Virus record (IMG/VR): IMGVR_UViG_3300043420_001189
Location: 1-29,119 of that record
Length of the DNA stretch: 29,119 nt
Reading direction: 5' to 3' (one strand)
Source: a virus
Shown here: one piece after another, positions 1 to 9,009 of the stretch
Layout: every line of letters starts with the position of its first letter
Numbering within the stretch: the stretch's first letter is position 1
Program-made: the position numbers and the translations under genes
The notes under the pieces: model-generated
What the model was told of the DNA's origin: nothing
Seen by the model: only the letters and a program-made list of their open reading frames with translations
The model's database searches: none

Positions 1-144
1 TGTTCCCGCTAAACCAAGCTGGTTGATGAACCTTTGCCCACAACTTTCGCTTGAGGGAAACTCTCCTCCACAGCAATTATCGTTGCTTACTACTATTACT
101 TGTTGAACTGTACCGTTCTCGTCTATTTGTGCAAAGTGTGCCAT
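1..144 (-). CDS. Virion-associated hypothetical protein, N-terminal part
   Basis: Only the first 48 codons are in the window; the gene runs off the left edge. The product begins MAHFAQIDENGTVQQVIVVS. From memory this opening resembles small proteins found beside tail-fibre genes in many environmental tailed phages; their exact role is not known to me. Its ATG overlaps the stop of the preceding gene by one base (TAATG), so it is very probably translationally coupled and the last visible member of the fibre operon. A CC pair and a further Cys follow at about residues 24-35. Confidence 0.7.
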   Translation of the reverse strand, partial: MAHFAQIDENGTVQQVIVVSNDNCCGGEFPSSESCGQRFINQLGLAGT

Positions 145-362
145 TATTCCTCCTCACAATTTCTACATGGTATTTCTTGATCTAGAAGTGCATATATTTC
201 GTTATTCTCTATAACAATAGAATTGATATCTATATTAAGATCATTTTGTAAAATACTTATAGCCTGTTCGTCAGAAACAGATTTTCCTTCTGTAAGATAA
301 ATATTAAGTATATAAGACCAGTTATTGTTAATATCTTTAATCATTAATAGTTGTTTTATCAT
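144..362 (-). CDS. Small hypothetical protein in fibre operon
   Basis: This 72-aa acidic protein belongs to no family I recognise. It has no membrane segment, is rich in Ile/Asn, and ends in a CRNCEEE tail with a CxxC pair. A purine-rich ribosome site (AAGGAT) lies about 6 nt before the ATG. The gene sits 9 nt after the upstream gene and overlaps the next by one base, so it is part of the same late mRNA. A structural or chaperone-like accessory role for the adhesins is only a guess from position. Confidence 0.65.
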   Translation of the reverse strand: MIKQLLMIKDINNNWSYILNIYLTEGKSVSDEQAISILQNDLNIDINSIVIENNEIYALLDQEIPCRNCEEE

Positions 363-371
363 TTTTTATCC

Positions 372-1037
372 TTATCTAGCCCATACTATTAGTTTTTCTG
401 CTCTATCTTGAACACTGCCAGCACATCTATGATTTATAGCTGGTCCACCTTCGCATCCCGCAAACCAAGACTGAACACATGATGCTTTATAATAATTACT
501 CCATCCTCCAACAGCACCTGAACATCCATCACTACCAGATGTTTGCCAATCTGTATAATCTGCAACTCCTCCCCATTTTCTTTTAAACCTTGCTCCTGAA
601 CTAGTAGCATTACTACTCCATAAATTTGGATTTTCAAATAAATTATATTGAGTGCCCCTATTACTCAAACTACCATTAGCAAATACAGAACCAAATTCTA
701 CTGAAGTATGATACCATTGTGTTCGTGTTTCTTTAAATCCATTGTTTAATATTGCTTTAATATCTGAATCTGATAATTTATTCATATCTGTATCTATAGT
801 TGGATGTGGTGGAGTTGAACCATACCTAGTTGTTACATATGGAGATCTAATTCTGGGATACGCAATAAACACACAAAACCAAGCACCAGTAGGGTCTGTT
901 TCGACATCAACCCATACCTTCTCGTTTACAAGAGGTCTACCAGTAAGTCTATCTCTTATAACAGTGTAGGCATTCTCTTTTAGTTGTGTTTTAGCACTAA
1001 TGCTATCATATATAAAACCACCGTATGCTATTCCCAT
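372..1037 (-). CDS. Putative fibre tip / adhesin-associated protein
   Basis: The 221-aa product is not a family I can name. It is rich in Trp, Tyr, Ser and Gly, has no transmembrane segment, and carries four of its five cysteines in the last 58 residues (DGCSG, SCVQ, GCEGG, HRCAG), which suggests a small disulphide- or metal-stabilised C-terminal domain. Its ATG overlaps the stop of the glycine-rich adhesin gene by one base (TAATG). Position directly after two long fibre genes suggests a receptor-binding or fibre-assembly role, which is inference only. Confidence 0.6.
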   Translation of the reverse strand: MGIAYGGFIYDSISAKTQLKENAYTVIRDRLTGRPLVNEKVWVDVETDPTGAWFCVFIAYPRIRSPYVTTRYGSTPPHPTIDTDMNKLSDSDIKAILNNGFKETRTQWYHTSVEFGSVFANGSLSNRGTQYNLFENPNLWSSNATSSGARFKRKWGGVADYTDWQTSGSDGCSGAVGGWSNYYKASCVQSWFAGCEGGPAINHRCAGSVQDRAEKLIVWAR

Positions 1038-2599
1038 TATAATCCAAACCTCCCTTTAGTAGCATTATAGTTGTCTAGGATTTGATCTGCTGACAATCCA
1101 ATATTATATATCTGAAAACTAGCCATATTGATATTTGAACCAGCAGTAACAATACGAACATTGTCTTTTGATGCAATATGATCTCCGAACGTAAATAAAG
1201 AACCATTCCAATAAGTGCTTTTAGTTAAAGTTTGTAATGACCCATTTACATAAACTTTCCATGTATTATTTTCTACAACACACACAGCGTTAACCCACTG
1301 GTTTTGGTAATCATAACCATTTGCTATTCCATAAAAAGTAGCTTGAGTTTGAGAATTACTACCATTATAATTATGAACACAAAATGTTTCTGCTGGTATA
1401 GTACCAGTTACATTTCCATACCTAAAAATAAAAGCATATGAACCAGTAGTTCCAACAGCGACATCATTGGACATAGAAAATAAGACAGAACCAGTATTTT
1501 TGTCATGAAGAGGCATAAACCAACAAGATATTGTCGCTGGAGAACTAAATATTAAATTATCAGCATAAGCACTACAGTCAATGTATTCATCTGTGTTAAA
1601 ATTAAAATATCCCTTATTGCCACTATTATAATTACTACTCCCCATATTATTTAAAGTACCAACAATCTTACTAGTACTTAAACCATCAAGAGATTCGCTA
1701 AGAACAAAACTACCGCTACTAGTAAAAGTATGAATTGTATATCCATTTTTATAAACTATTGAATCTCCACCTGTAGCTTTTTGTTTTCCTCTGTATCGAA
1801 TCATTACTATACCAGAACCACCATTTCCTCCAAATGTAGCCCTGTTAAAATAACTGCCTCCACCTCCACCTCCACCGCCAGTATTTGCTGTTCCAGCAAC
1901 ACCGTCTGTGTTTGTGTCTCCTCCACTGCCACCGCCGCCTAATCCACCAGAGCCATCTCCTCTGCTACAACAACCGCCAACCCCGCCACCTCCAGCATAA
2001 TATTGCCAGTTAAAATCTATTTTAGCAACTCTTCCTATTCCACCAGGAACTTTAGATAATCCACTGGTAGGAGCAGAAGTACCAGGAGTTCCAGCAGCAC
2101 CAGCACCACCGCCACCACCACCTCTGTAATAATTAATTCCATCTCCACCATCATTTCCCTGTCCAGGCACTCCAGAACCACCGACTCCATGAGGAACATT
2201 ATTATTACCGTATCCACCACCACCAGAACCGCCAGCCAATCCATCTTGAATATTCTTACATCCAGCACCACCACCGCCATATGCGATCAAAGAATCTCCA
2301 ATTTGACTATCTCCACCATTTGACCCTCTTGATCCGCTACTATTAGTACCTCTTCCACCACCAGCACCAATAGTAACAGTATAAGTTCCAGAAGTTAGCT
2401 TAGTGGAGTCTAAAAGAAATCCACCAGCACCTCCCCCAACACCATCACCCCAACCGCTACCACCACCACCACCAGCAACAATGAGATATTCAATCGTTAA
2501 TCCTTCAGGATCATATCCCTTATCACTCACAGCACCAGCAGCATCTAGATTAAATACTAATCCATCTGATACAATCTTTGGACCACCTTTTACGGTCAT
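1037..2599 (-). CDS. Glycine-rich, LamG-like receptor-binding tail protein
   Basis: 520 aa. The first residues (PKIVSDGLVFNLDAA) look like the first strand of the LamG/concanavalin-like domains of phage fibres. A long glycine-rich segment then starts at IEYLIVAGGGGG (about residue 36) and ends near residue 305 with GIVMIRY and TIHTFTSSGSFVL, the usual borders of the phage glycine-rich domain. The rest (about 310-520) returns to LamG-type sequence, including WVNAVCVVENNTWKVYVNG and a C-terminal QIYNIGLSADQI. The glycine block therefore seems inserted inside the LamG fold. The likely role is carbohydrate or receptor binding at the fibre tip. A strong AAGGAGG ribosome site precedes the ATG, 15 nt after the long fibre gene. 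Confidence 0.85.
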   Translation of the reverse strand: MTVKGGPKIVSDGLVFNLDAAGAVSDKGYDPEGLTIEYLIVAGGGGGSGWGDGVGGGAGGFLLDSTKLTSGTYTVTIGAGGGRGTNSSGSRGSNGGDSQIGDSLIAYGGGGAGCKNIQDGLAGGSGGGGYGNNNVPHGVGGSGVPGQGNDGGDGINYYRGGGGGGAGAAGTPGTSAPTSGLSKVPGGIGRVAKIDFNWQYYAGGGGVGGCCSRGDGSGGLGGGGSGGDTNTDGVAGTANTGGGGGGGGSYFNRATFGGNGGSGIVMIRYRGKQKATGGDSIVYKNGYTIHTFTSSGSFVLSESLDGLSTSKIVGTLNNMGSSNYNSGNKGYFNFNTDEYIDCSAYADNLIFSSPATISCWFMPLHDKNTGSVLFSMSNDVAVGTTGSYAFIFRYGNVTGTIPAETFCVHNYNGSNSQTQATFYGIANGYDYQNQWVNAVCVVENNTWKVYVNGSLQTLTKSTYWNGSLFTFGDHIASKDNVRIVTAGSNINMASFQIYNIGLSADQILDNYNATKGRFGL

Positions 2600-2614
2600 A
2601 TGGTGGCCTCCTTA

Positions 2615-4684
2615 TTATGGCGAACCACCGTCAATTAAGCAATATGATAGGACTGTTGGAGCTGCCGCACTAGCTCCACTAATTGCAACTAATCCGTCTA
2701 TTCTATTGCTACTCGACCCTAATTCAACTTCAGTAGTGCCAAAAGTAACACTATCATTAACTAGTTGGTTATTGCTAACACCACTAGTTTTAATAGAAAC
2801 AGCACCAGTTGTAACTGAAAAATCATTAGTATTAAAGCTAGCTATGCCTTTAACAGTTGTGGTAGCTAATGTGTGGGTTGTTGTATTAAGCCCAGTTACT
2901 CTTCCATAACTGTCAACACTCACACTACTTACAAAATTAGCCGTTGGGCCTGTTGTAGTATTAGTCTGACTAACAGAAGGTAGTCTCGCTGAATTTAATG
3001 TTCCAGTAGCGATATTACTAGCATTAATATCAGTAATCTGACTACCGTTTCCAGAAAATCCTGTAGCAACTACTAAACCAGCACTAAATCCACCGCTAGA
3101 ATCTCTAGCAACTAAAGTATTATTAGTATTGGCTGGAGTAGCATTGCTAGTGATTGTTGGAGTTTGACCTTCGCCACTAGTTACATCAATACTTAGTCCA
3201 GTACCACTAACGTTTAAGCTTTCTACATAATCTCCTGTTGTATCGTCACCTAGAATAACACTATTATTAAGAACAGTAGAACCTAAGACAAGAGAAACGT
3301 TGCCACTTAAGTCTGTCCAAGTATAAGAACCACTAGCAGAAACATCTCCTGTTAAAGCAACTGTAATAGTAGGATCTGGCTTATCTGTAGCATTATTCCA
3401 GCTTCTATAGTAAGATCCGTGTTGACCATCTAAGAGGTCGGCATTTAAATTATTCACCAAAGTATTAGAAGTAACCGAAAGAGGAGGAGTCCCTCCTGCA
3501 ACTGTAGAAACAAGCGTGTTAGCTGTAATGTCTCCACCAGTATATACATCTTCTGATCCAGCAAATTCCCATCTACTATTAGCATTATTCCATATTAATT
3601 GCTTATAGTTACTAGTTGATCCATCTTGTACTTCTATACCACCAGTAGACAAACCACTTGTATTAACCCTGATGATATTGTCACCAATTTCAACAACAGT
3701 AGAATTAACTGTGGTTGTTGTTCCAGCAACAGTAAGGTCTCCACCTATTTGCACAGCCCCGGTGGTCGAGATCTGTCCTACAGAAAGTAAATTAGTAGCA
3801 GCGTTGTACGACAAATCCCCATCTGTTCTTACTGTTTCATCGGTAAGAGAAACATTGTCACTATCAACAAAAGCTAGATAGTGTGTTCCTGTATCTGTTG
3901 TGACAGTTTTGACTTGGCTAGCTGTATCGGCATTGCCTGTTAAATCTCCAACAAATCCTCCAGAAGCTGTTACAACATTAGCAGCATTAATATTATTAAA
4001 ACCAGTAATATTCTTGCTTCCATCTACTACTACCGCATCTCCAGCACTAACAGTTCCAGGAGAAACTCCATCTAGTACATTAAGTTCTGAAGCGGTGGAT
4101 GTAAGATTTTGTGAAAGATCTAATAAGGTATCAACAGGAGCTACAGTATAAGTATAGTTTCTAACTGTTTCTCCGTCTACGGTTGTGTCAGAAAAAAATC
4201 TAACAGTTGTTAAGCCAGAAACTGCGCTAATATTGGTTGGAGTTCCTGTGATACTAATGTATGTAAGTCCAGAAGTATCGTTATAGTCTTTTAATATACC
4301 GTAACCAGCAGTAACTCCGCTCTCGCCAATAATGTCTTGAACTTGTTCGGTATCAATACTATCGGCATCTACTATAGTCTGTACAGCTGTTGTAAAATCA
4401 TTAACTTGAGTAGATTGAATTCCCGTCACACCAATCGTTAAACCACTACCATTAATACCAGTAGTTAATCCTATACCATCAGTCCCAGTAAAATCAGTCG
4501 GTAAAACAGCTGCGTACCCTAAAGAATTCCATGCTGTAGACCCGTCACCAATCTTATATCTTCCAGTATCTGTTTCGTATCCCCATTCTCCTCTATATAA
4601 AATTCCTTGGCCCAGCTCTTCTGTTGCGTTAAACCATTCAGAAGAAGTACCTCTCCTGATTTGAATTAAAGTATTTACAGCCAT
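2615..4684 (-). CDS. Long tail fibre protein with Mtd-like N-terminus
   Basis: 689 aa. The N-terminus (LIQIRRGTSSEWFNATE, then GEWGYETDTGRYKIGDGST) matches the tail-fibre N-terminal module seen in Mtd and many marine phage fibres, which anchors the fibre to the virion. The middle carries repeats typical of elongated fibre shafts: ASELNVLDGVSPG, GDLTGNADTASQVK, VVEIGDNIIRVN and GSTSNYKQLIWNNANSRWEF. The composition is Thr/Ser/Asn/Val-rich with few Cys, as in trimeric beta-helical shafts. No S74 chaperone motif is visible at the C-terminus. A GAGAGA ribosome site lies upstream. It probably works with the downstream LamG-like adhesin. Confidence 0.85.
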   Translation of the reverse strand: MAVNTLIQIRRGTSSEWFNATEELGQGILYRGEWGYETDTGRYKIGDGSTAWNSLGYAAVLPTDFTGTDGIGLTTGINGSGLTIGVTGIQSTQVNDFTTAVQTIVDADSIDTEQVQDIIGESGVTAGYGILKDYNDTSGLTYISITGTPTNISAVSGLTTVRFFSDTTVDGETVRNYTYTVAPVDTLLDLSQNLTSTASELNVLDGVSPGTVSAGDAVVVDGSKNITGFNNINAANVVTASGGFVGDLTGNADTASQVKTVTTDTGTHYLAFVDSDNVSLTDETVRTDGDLSYNAATNLLSVGQISTTGAVQIGGDLTVAGTTTTVNSTVVEIGDNIIRVNTSGLSTGGIEVQDGSTSNYKQLIWNNANSRWEFAGSEDVYTGGDITANTLVSTVAGGTPPLSVTSNTLVNNLNADLLDGQHGSYYRSWNNATDKPDPTITVALTGDVSASGSYTWTDLSGNVSLVLGSTVLNNSVILGDDTTGDYVESLNVSGTGLSIDVTSGEGQTPTITSNATPANTNNTLVARDSSGGFSAGLVVATGFSGNGSQITDINASNIATGTLNSARLPSVSQTNTTTGPTANFVSSVSVDSYGRVTGLNTTTHTLATTTVKGIASFNTNDFSVTTGAVSIKTSGVSNNQLVNDSVTFGTTEVELGSSSNRIDGLVAISGASAAAPTVLSYCLIDGGSP

Positions 4685-4715
4685 AATAATCTCTCTCTAC
4701 TAAGGTATTATTTTT

Positions 4716-4922
4716 TTAAGGTGGTAACGGGTCTCCGCAGTCGAATTCATATTCGTCTAAATACGCATCTAATCCGCTAATTTTTGATAAAGGTATATTG
4801 TCTGGCAAATCACTAATAAGCAATTTTTCTGTGTCAATAACTTCAATATTGTAAACAACTTCTTCTTGTATTAGATGATAGGTTTCTGTATCATCTACTA
4901 TGTGTAAGTTGTAATTAGCCAT
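4716..4922 (-). CDS. Small hypothetical protein before the fibre gene
   Basis: 68 aa from the ATG that overlaps the previous stop by one base (TAATG); an in-frame TTG nine bases upstream is less likely. The protein is acidic, with a VDDTETYHLIQEE stretch and a proline-ended C-terminus (CGDPLPP). I recognise no family. Coupling to the baseplate/fibre-associated gene on one side and the long fibre on the other suggests a small virion or assembly protein. Confidence 0.6.
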   Translation of the reverse strand: MANYNLHIVDDTETYHLIQEEVVYNIEVIDTEKLLISDLPDNIPLSKISGLDAYLDEYEFDCGDPLPP

Positions 4923-5326
4923 TATTGACAATCCAATGTTTCAGAATATTCGCTATTACGCTTTTTAATAGTAATTACACCTTCTAATACTCTTGTTGTA
5001 TATTTACCTCCATGAGCATAAAAATCATCGGGAGATTGTAACTCTAGTTCATACTTAGCAGCATCAAATAAAAAACCATTTGTTGTTACAGCAGGTATAA
5101 GCAGAACGATTTTCCCGTTTGGACCATCTATGTAAAAATGATACATACTATGATCTAGATTAGTTGTTGTAAATATTTTGGTTGGAGTATTATACTTTGG
5201 ATTCATAATTAATCTAGCGCACCAATCGGTTAAATCTACAATATCATGATTAGCGTTTTTATAAGTTAATGCCAATTTAAAAGAAGTTCCTTGTTCAATA
5301 ATGAAGTTATAGTTAGCTGCTGGCAT
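4922..5326 (-). CDS. BppU-like N-terminal baseplate/fibre-attachment protein
   Basis: 134 aa. The pattern NYNFIIEQGTSFKLALTYKN, then DLTDWCARLIMNPKY, GKIVLLIPA, FDAAKYELEL and RVLEGVITI is that of the small beta-sandwich found upstream of fibre genes in many phages and resembling the BppU N-terminal domain. Such proteins are thought to link fibres to the baseplate or tail. The length fits the domain alone. A CAAGG ribosome site lies 7 nt before the ATG. The family match is from memory of the pattern, so the exact role is uncertain. Confidence 0.65.
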   Translation of the reverse strand: MPAANYNFIIEQGTSFKLALTYKNANHDIVDLTDWCARLIMNPKYNTPTKIFTTTNLDHSMYHFYIDGPNGKIVLLIPAVTTNGFLFDAAKYELELQSPDDFYAHGGKYTTRVLEGVITIKKRNSEYSETLDCQ

Positions 5327-5344
5327 TTTATTACCTTGTATTGT

Positions 5345-5860
5345 TTATGCGTAAAAGTTTTTATTTCTATGATCACTATATGGAAAAACAAAAGGATCAA
5401 ATTTATTGCCAACAAAAGGACTAAGAATAGCAGCAATCGCAGTGGCATTTTGAACGTCCCAATGTTCAGTAAGATCATAATATGTTTTGCATGGGCCGTG
5501 CTCTAAAATTTGCTTGAAACCAGAAAGATGGTTTTGCACAGCTAAACTTGTTGGTCCTAAAGAAGCTCTAACTCCTTCTAAAGCAGCTTTTGTTCTAAAT
5601 GTGCTCTGATCTAACAAGCATGCTGTACGAAGACCAAGTAAACTAACAAAGATATCGTCTTTATTAACAGTTGGGTCAGGACTTATTGTAATATTAGAGA
5701 TATCTGCTGTATATTTTGTGTCCAGAGACACATCATACTGAACAAAATTAACACAAGCTACTATAGATTGTAATATTTGATCGTCGCCATATACTGGTTC
5801 TTCGGATAAATCGTTAACTAATATTCTGACTAGAGTTAAGATTTCTTGTTGCCAAGCCAT
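5345..5860 (-). CDS. Probable neck / head-tail connector protein
   Basis: 171 aa, helical at the N-terminus (LTLVRILVNDLSEE, then DDQILQSIVACVNFVQYDV), with LLGLRTACLLDQSTFRTKAA and a C-terminal SPFVGNKFDPFVF. I recall similar proteins next to the capsid gene in environmental tailed phages. Location directly after the capsid gene and before the fibre genes, plus a mostly helical adaptor-like N-terminal half, suggests a head completion or connector protein. I cannot assign it to a specific T4 or lambda neck protein. It is the first gene after the capsid terminator; AAAGG lies upstream of its ATG. Confidence 0.55.
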   Translation of the reverse strand: MAWQQEILTLVRILVNDLSEEPVYGDDQILQSIVACVNFVQYDVSLDTKYTADISNITISPDPTVNKDDIFVSLLGLRTACLLDQSTFRTKAALEGVRASLGPTSLAVQNHLSGFKQILEHGPCKTYYDLTEHWDVQNATAIAAILSPFVGNKFDPFVFPYSDHRNKNFYA

Positions 5861-5913
5861 ATATAGACCTTTCTAGAAATAAAAGTTATAGTGTCAATAA
5901 TTAATACACCTAA

Positions 5914-5949
5914 ATAAAAGAGGCTGGCACAGGCCAGCCCCTTTTTTTT
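5914..5949. terminator. Bidirectional intrinsic terminator after capsid gene
   Basis: A perfect 7-bp stem (GGCTGGC / GCCAGCC) with a 4-nt ACAG loop is followed on the plus strand by CC and eight T. On the minus strand it is followed by TCTTTTATTT. It lies 20 nt past the capsid stop, so it would cut the capsid mRNA or reduce read-through into the neck and fibre genes. This is a common place for differential late expression. Confidence 0.85.
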
Positions 5950-5969
5950 CTAGAACGTCTTTATGGAGA

Positions 5970-6983
5970 CTAGAGACTACCGAGAAGAACTCTGCGGTTA
6001 TCAAGAACAGCAAAGCCTTGTTCTGCCCAGCCATAAAAACCAGCTCTCTTCTGACGATGAAGAGAAGCGTCTTCGAAGATTTGAACTTCTTGACGAACTG
6101 GCATAATAAAGCTATCTCTCTTTCTGAGGTCTAGACCAACAACAATTTCGTTATCGCTAGCTGGTAAAGTACCACTCAAAACATTGCTGTAAAACAACTG
6201 ATACTCTTGGCCTTCTCCAAGTTCATCTAGATCGTGTAAATTGATACTAAATACACGGTTTAGAGTACCATCGGCCGCTGTATAGATTTCTCTACGTGTC
6301 ATTTCATCAACCTGATCAATTCCCCAGTTGCGAATATCTTCCATTGCTTCTGGTGAAACATAAAGATCAGTTAAAATGCCACGGTTATTGCTAGCGCTAT
6401 TACCACCACCATTACGACGCATAACAGTTTTCATAAGAGAAACAAGTCTCTTAGTAAACTGACCGGCAGCAGCATCACTATCATAAACTACGATGTTGCG
6501 ATCAACACCAGCGGCTAGAAGTGTATGCCAACCGTCGTCATTCATTTTCTTGGTAAAGGAAGCTTCTAGAACCTCCATAGCGCGACCAACAACATCCCAT
6601 CTACCATCACGAGCATACTTTAGGAGATAGTCGATACTAGCTCCAATGTCATAGGTTGGAACCATGACATAGTCGCCTTCTACATGCTTCTCTGGAATAT
6701 ATCCGTGATTAGGAATGGTGTAAGCAACAAAATCTTTTTCTGTACCAGGAGCTAGGAAATCTAATGGAAATTCTGGAGTAGCACTCTGAGCCAATTGGAT
6801 TGGTTCAAAAATACCATTCAGGATATCTCCACTAAGTAACCCCTGTCTTAGTGGCTGCTCTAGAGCTTTAGCAATTTCTGCGTTAGCTCCAAGAGAAACC
6901 TCTCTATTGGATGAACCAGAACGAACTAAAAGATCTGTTAGTTCAGTTGTTGGTTGAAAAGTTTTACTATTTACTGCTGACAT
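5970..6983 (-). CDS. Major capsid protein (HK97-like fold)
   Basis: 337 aa, the expected length for a small HK97-type capsid subunit. It lies directly after a decoration protein and the prohead protease. Visible features include an N-terminal arm with a long helix-forming stretch, FLAPGTEKDFVAYTIPNHGYIPE, a central spine-helix-like segment (DGRWDVVGRAMEVLEASFTKKM), FTKRLVSLMKTVMRRNGG, and a C-terminal QEVQIFEDASLHRQKRAGFYGWAE that looks like the end of the P and A domains. It has a strong GGGAG ribosome site and is followed by an intrinsic terminator, as expected for the most abundant virion protein. Confidence 0.9.
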   Translation of the reverse strand: MSAVNSKTFQPTTELTDLLVRSGSSNREVSLGANAEIAKALEQPLRQGLLSGDILNGIFEPIQLAQSATPEFPLDFLAPGTEKDFVAYTIPNHGYIPEKHVEGDYVMVPTYDIGASIDYLLKYARDGRWDVVGRAMEVLEASFTKKMNDDGWHTLLAAGVDRNIVVYDSDAAAGQFTKRLVSLMKTVMRRNGGGNSASNNRGILTDLYVSPEAMEDIRNWGIDQVDEMTRREIYTAADGTLNRVFSINLHDLDELGEGQEYQLFYSNVLSGTLPASDNEIVVGLDLRKRDSFIMPVRQEVQIFEDASLHRQKRAGFYGWAEQGFAVLDNRRVLLGSL

Positions 6984-7004
6984 TTGTGATCTCCCTTTTT
7001 AAAA

Positions 7005-7454
7005 TTACTGAATATTGACTGATACTTTGGCGTAACCGTCGGAATCAACTGAACTTAGGAAAGAACCTATCTTTACGGCGTCTGTTGAATCTGTGCTAAT
7101 AAGACCATTAGCACCAACATAAGCACCACTACCTGCTGATGGGGTTCCAGTAACACGGTCGGTTGTAACTTGACCTACTCTTAGTAGAGTTACTTTTCCG
7201 CCTACTTGTACTTCATCTTTGTGCCAATTAATGTGTTGTCTAGTTAAATCTAGATTAACAACATCATTTAATAGAACGCCGACAGGAAGAGCACCGCTTG
7301 GATTTGTAGCATAAGCTACTACACCATTAGCATCATCCATTGATACTCCAGAACCACTGGTTACTGCGGAAACAACTCCGCCTCTAACAGCAGTTGTGTT
7401 CATGAAGAAAGAAACGTCTGTTAATGTTTCGATACGATCAGGTTTAAGAGCCAT
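7005..7454 (-). CDS. Head decoration / stabilisation protein
   Basis: 149 aa of beta-rich, Val/Gly/Thr/Ser-rich sequence (GVLLNDVVNLDLTRQHINWH, EVQVGGKVTLLRVGQV, GAYVGANGLISTDS). Size, composition and position between the protease/scaffold gene and the major capsid gene match the head decoration proteins of HK97-type phages, which cap the outer capsid surface. A GGGAG ribosome site lies 7 nt upstream, and the gene is 2 nt downstream of the protease stop. The exact family is inferred from context rather than a diagnostic motif. Confidence 0.7.
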   Translation of the reverse strand: MALKPDRIETLTDVSFFMNTTAVRGGVVSAVTSGSGVSMDDANGVVAYATNPSGALPVGVLLNDVVNLDLTRQHINWHKDEVQVGGKVTLLRVGQVTTDRVTGTPSAGSGAYVGANGLISTDSTDAVKIGSFLSSVDSDGYAKVSVNIQ

Positions 7455-7456
7455 TT

Positions 7457-8995
7457 TTATTCTCCCTTATTGAGTTTTTTGCCTAGTCTAGCACATACAA
7501 ATTCTAGAAGTTCTGCACGAGTTGAGTTAACATCAGAAGAATCTTCTGAACCGACACCAAGATTAATATCTTGTTCAACTTCTACGTTTTCCAAAACAGA
7601 AGCATCTACTGTTGGTTCAGGAACTGTTTCTTCTGTCAATTCAACATCTGTCTTTTTTTGGCTAACTAGCATATTAGCAATAGCCTCAAAAGCAGTATCG
7701 TCAATATTTTCAAATGTTTCTACCGCTGAAGCGGCAACTTCTTCGGAAACACCAGCTTCTGTTAAAGCAGCCATTCTTTTCATCATCTTTGCTTTCTTAG
7801 CCATTTCTTCTTCTTGCTTCTTATAGCCAGCAAGAACTTCGTTTAATGATTCAACCTCGGCTTTCATTTTTTCTAGCTGCTCGTCTTTCTTTTTCATTTC
7901 TTCATTCTTGTTTTTCATAGCAGCTTCAGATTCTTGAACATGAACAGATATCTGCTCATCAAATTCAGCTTTCATCTTCGTGGCCATTTCTTCCTTCTTC
8001 TTCATTTCTTCATCCTTCTTTTTCATTTCCATGTCTTTCATAGACATTTGTTTAACCGCAGCTTCTAGTTCTTGTTTAATTTGTTCGATTTCAGAAACCG
8101 ATTCTTCAACAACCGTAGTTGCTGATACAAGTTCTTCGTTTTCGGTTGTTTCAACAGTTTCTTTATTTGCACTCATTTCATATATCTCCATATTAGAGGT
8201 TGACTTATTCATAGATACACCTGTTTTAATTAAATCGTCATTTTTTTTCTCGACAATATTGTTTTTAGAAAAAATTATACTTTCGGGATTGGCTGGCTTA
8301 TTAACAAAACCCTTGCCTGAAAAAGTTATATTTCTCAAAACTCTTCCAATTTGATAATCTTCATGTTCACCCATGCCACCATATGCTCTCAAGTATTTAG
8401 TCAAATGAGCAGTGTCGTCGTTTCTGCTTAATACCTGATAAGCTCCAGTATTTTTGTTTCTTAAACCATAATCAAAACCTTTGAAAAAACATTCCATACT
8501 AACATATTTAGTTCCGTTTTCTATTTCTGATATAAGTTGTTCAGCTCTTTCTTTTAGTTCTGGCTGACTAAAACCTCTATATATTACAGAACCGGTTAAG
8601 ATATGATATTTGTCCGGAATTTCAGCAACGTCTAAATCATCAGGAATAATATTTCCTTCTTGATCTATAGGCCAATTGGAAGTAATGTGACCTATAATTA
8701 AAGACTCATCATGTTCTAAATTTGTTGGTTTATCTTCCGGTGTTTTCTTTGCTGCCCAAACCTCAGACTTATCGAATATATCGTCATTTTTATTCCAGCT
8801 TGAAGTAACTAAAATAGATTGGACATAATAAAGATCATCATCGCTATAAGAAGCCAAAGTTTTTAGATCTTGATCAATATGGATTTTTTCTGATTTATAA
8901 GGAACAGGTTCTGCTAAAGCAGCATACACAATTGAAGAGGACGTTGCGATCTTATGATCAATACCGTCGTCAATTTCTGCTTGAAAAATTTTCAT
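7457..8995 (-). CDS. Prohead maturation protease fused to scaffold
   Basis: 512 aa in two parts. Residues 1-245 look like a phage prohead serine protease: LEHDESLIIGHI gives candidate catalytic His95 or His103, and KYVSMECFF gives candidate Ser166. NITFSGKGFVNKPANPES closes the domain. After a linker, residues 300-410 form a highly charged coiled coil with repeated MKKKDEE-type heptads, typical of internal scaffolds. The C-terminal 100 residues include an ELLEFVCARLGKKL helix that could bind the capsid protein. Two in-frame ATGs at residues 262 and 274 each have a ribosome-site-like sequence (AGGTG, GGAG), so a free scaffold may also be made. Position between portal and decoration protein fits. 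Confidence 0.88.
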   Translation of the reverse strand: MKIFQAEIDDGIDHKIATSSSIVYAALAEPVPYKSEKIHIDQDLKTLASYSDDDLYYVQSILVTSSWNKNDDIFDKSEVWAAKKTPEDKPTNLEHDESLIIGHITSNWPIDQEGNIIPDDLDVAEIPDKYHILTGSVIYRGFSQPELKERAEQLISEIENGTKYVSMECFFKGFDYGLRNKNTGAYQVLSRNDDTAHLTKYLRAYGGMGEHEDYQIGRVLRNITFSGKGFVNKPANPESIIFSKNNIVEKKNDDLIKTGVSMNKSTSNMEIYEMSANKETVETTENEELVSATTVVEESVSEIEQIKQELEAAVKQMSMKDMEMKKKDEEMKKKEEMATKMKAEFDEQISVHVQESEAAMKNKNEEMKKKDEQLEKMKAEVESLNEVLAGYKKQEEEMAKKAKMMKRMAALTEAGVSEEVAASAVETFENIDDTAFEAIANMLVSQKKTDVELTEETVPEPTVDASVLENVEVEQDINLGVGSEDSSDVNSTRAELLEFVCARLGKKLNKGE

Positions 8996-9009
8996 TATAA
9001 AAACCTATC

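Noticed and set aside
2403-2909. Plus-strand proline/leucine-rich frame opposite the fibre genes
   Set aside because: It mirrors the GGN-rich codons of the glycine-rich adhesin and spans the gap between two genes; there is no ribosome site or promoter.
2615-4684. Diversity-generating retroelement target
   Set aside because: The N-terminus resembles Mtd, but no variable/template repeat pair, reverse transcriptase or Avd-like gene is seen in the window.
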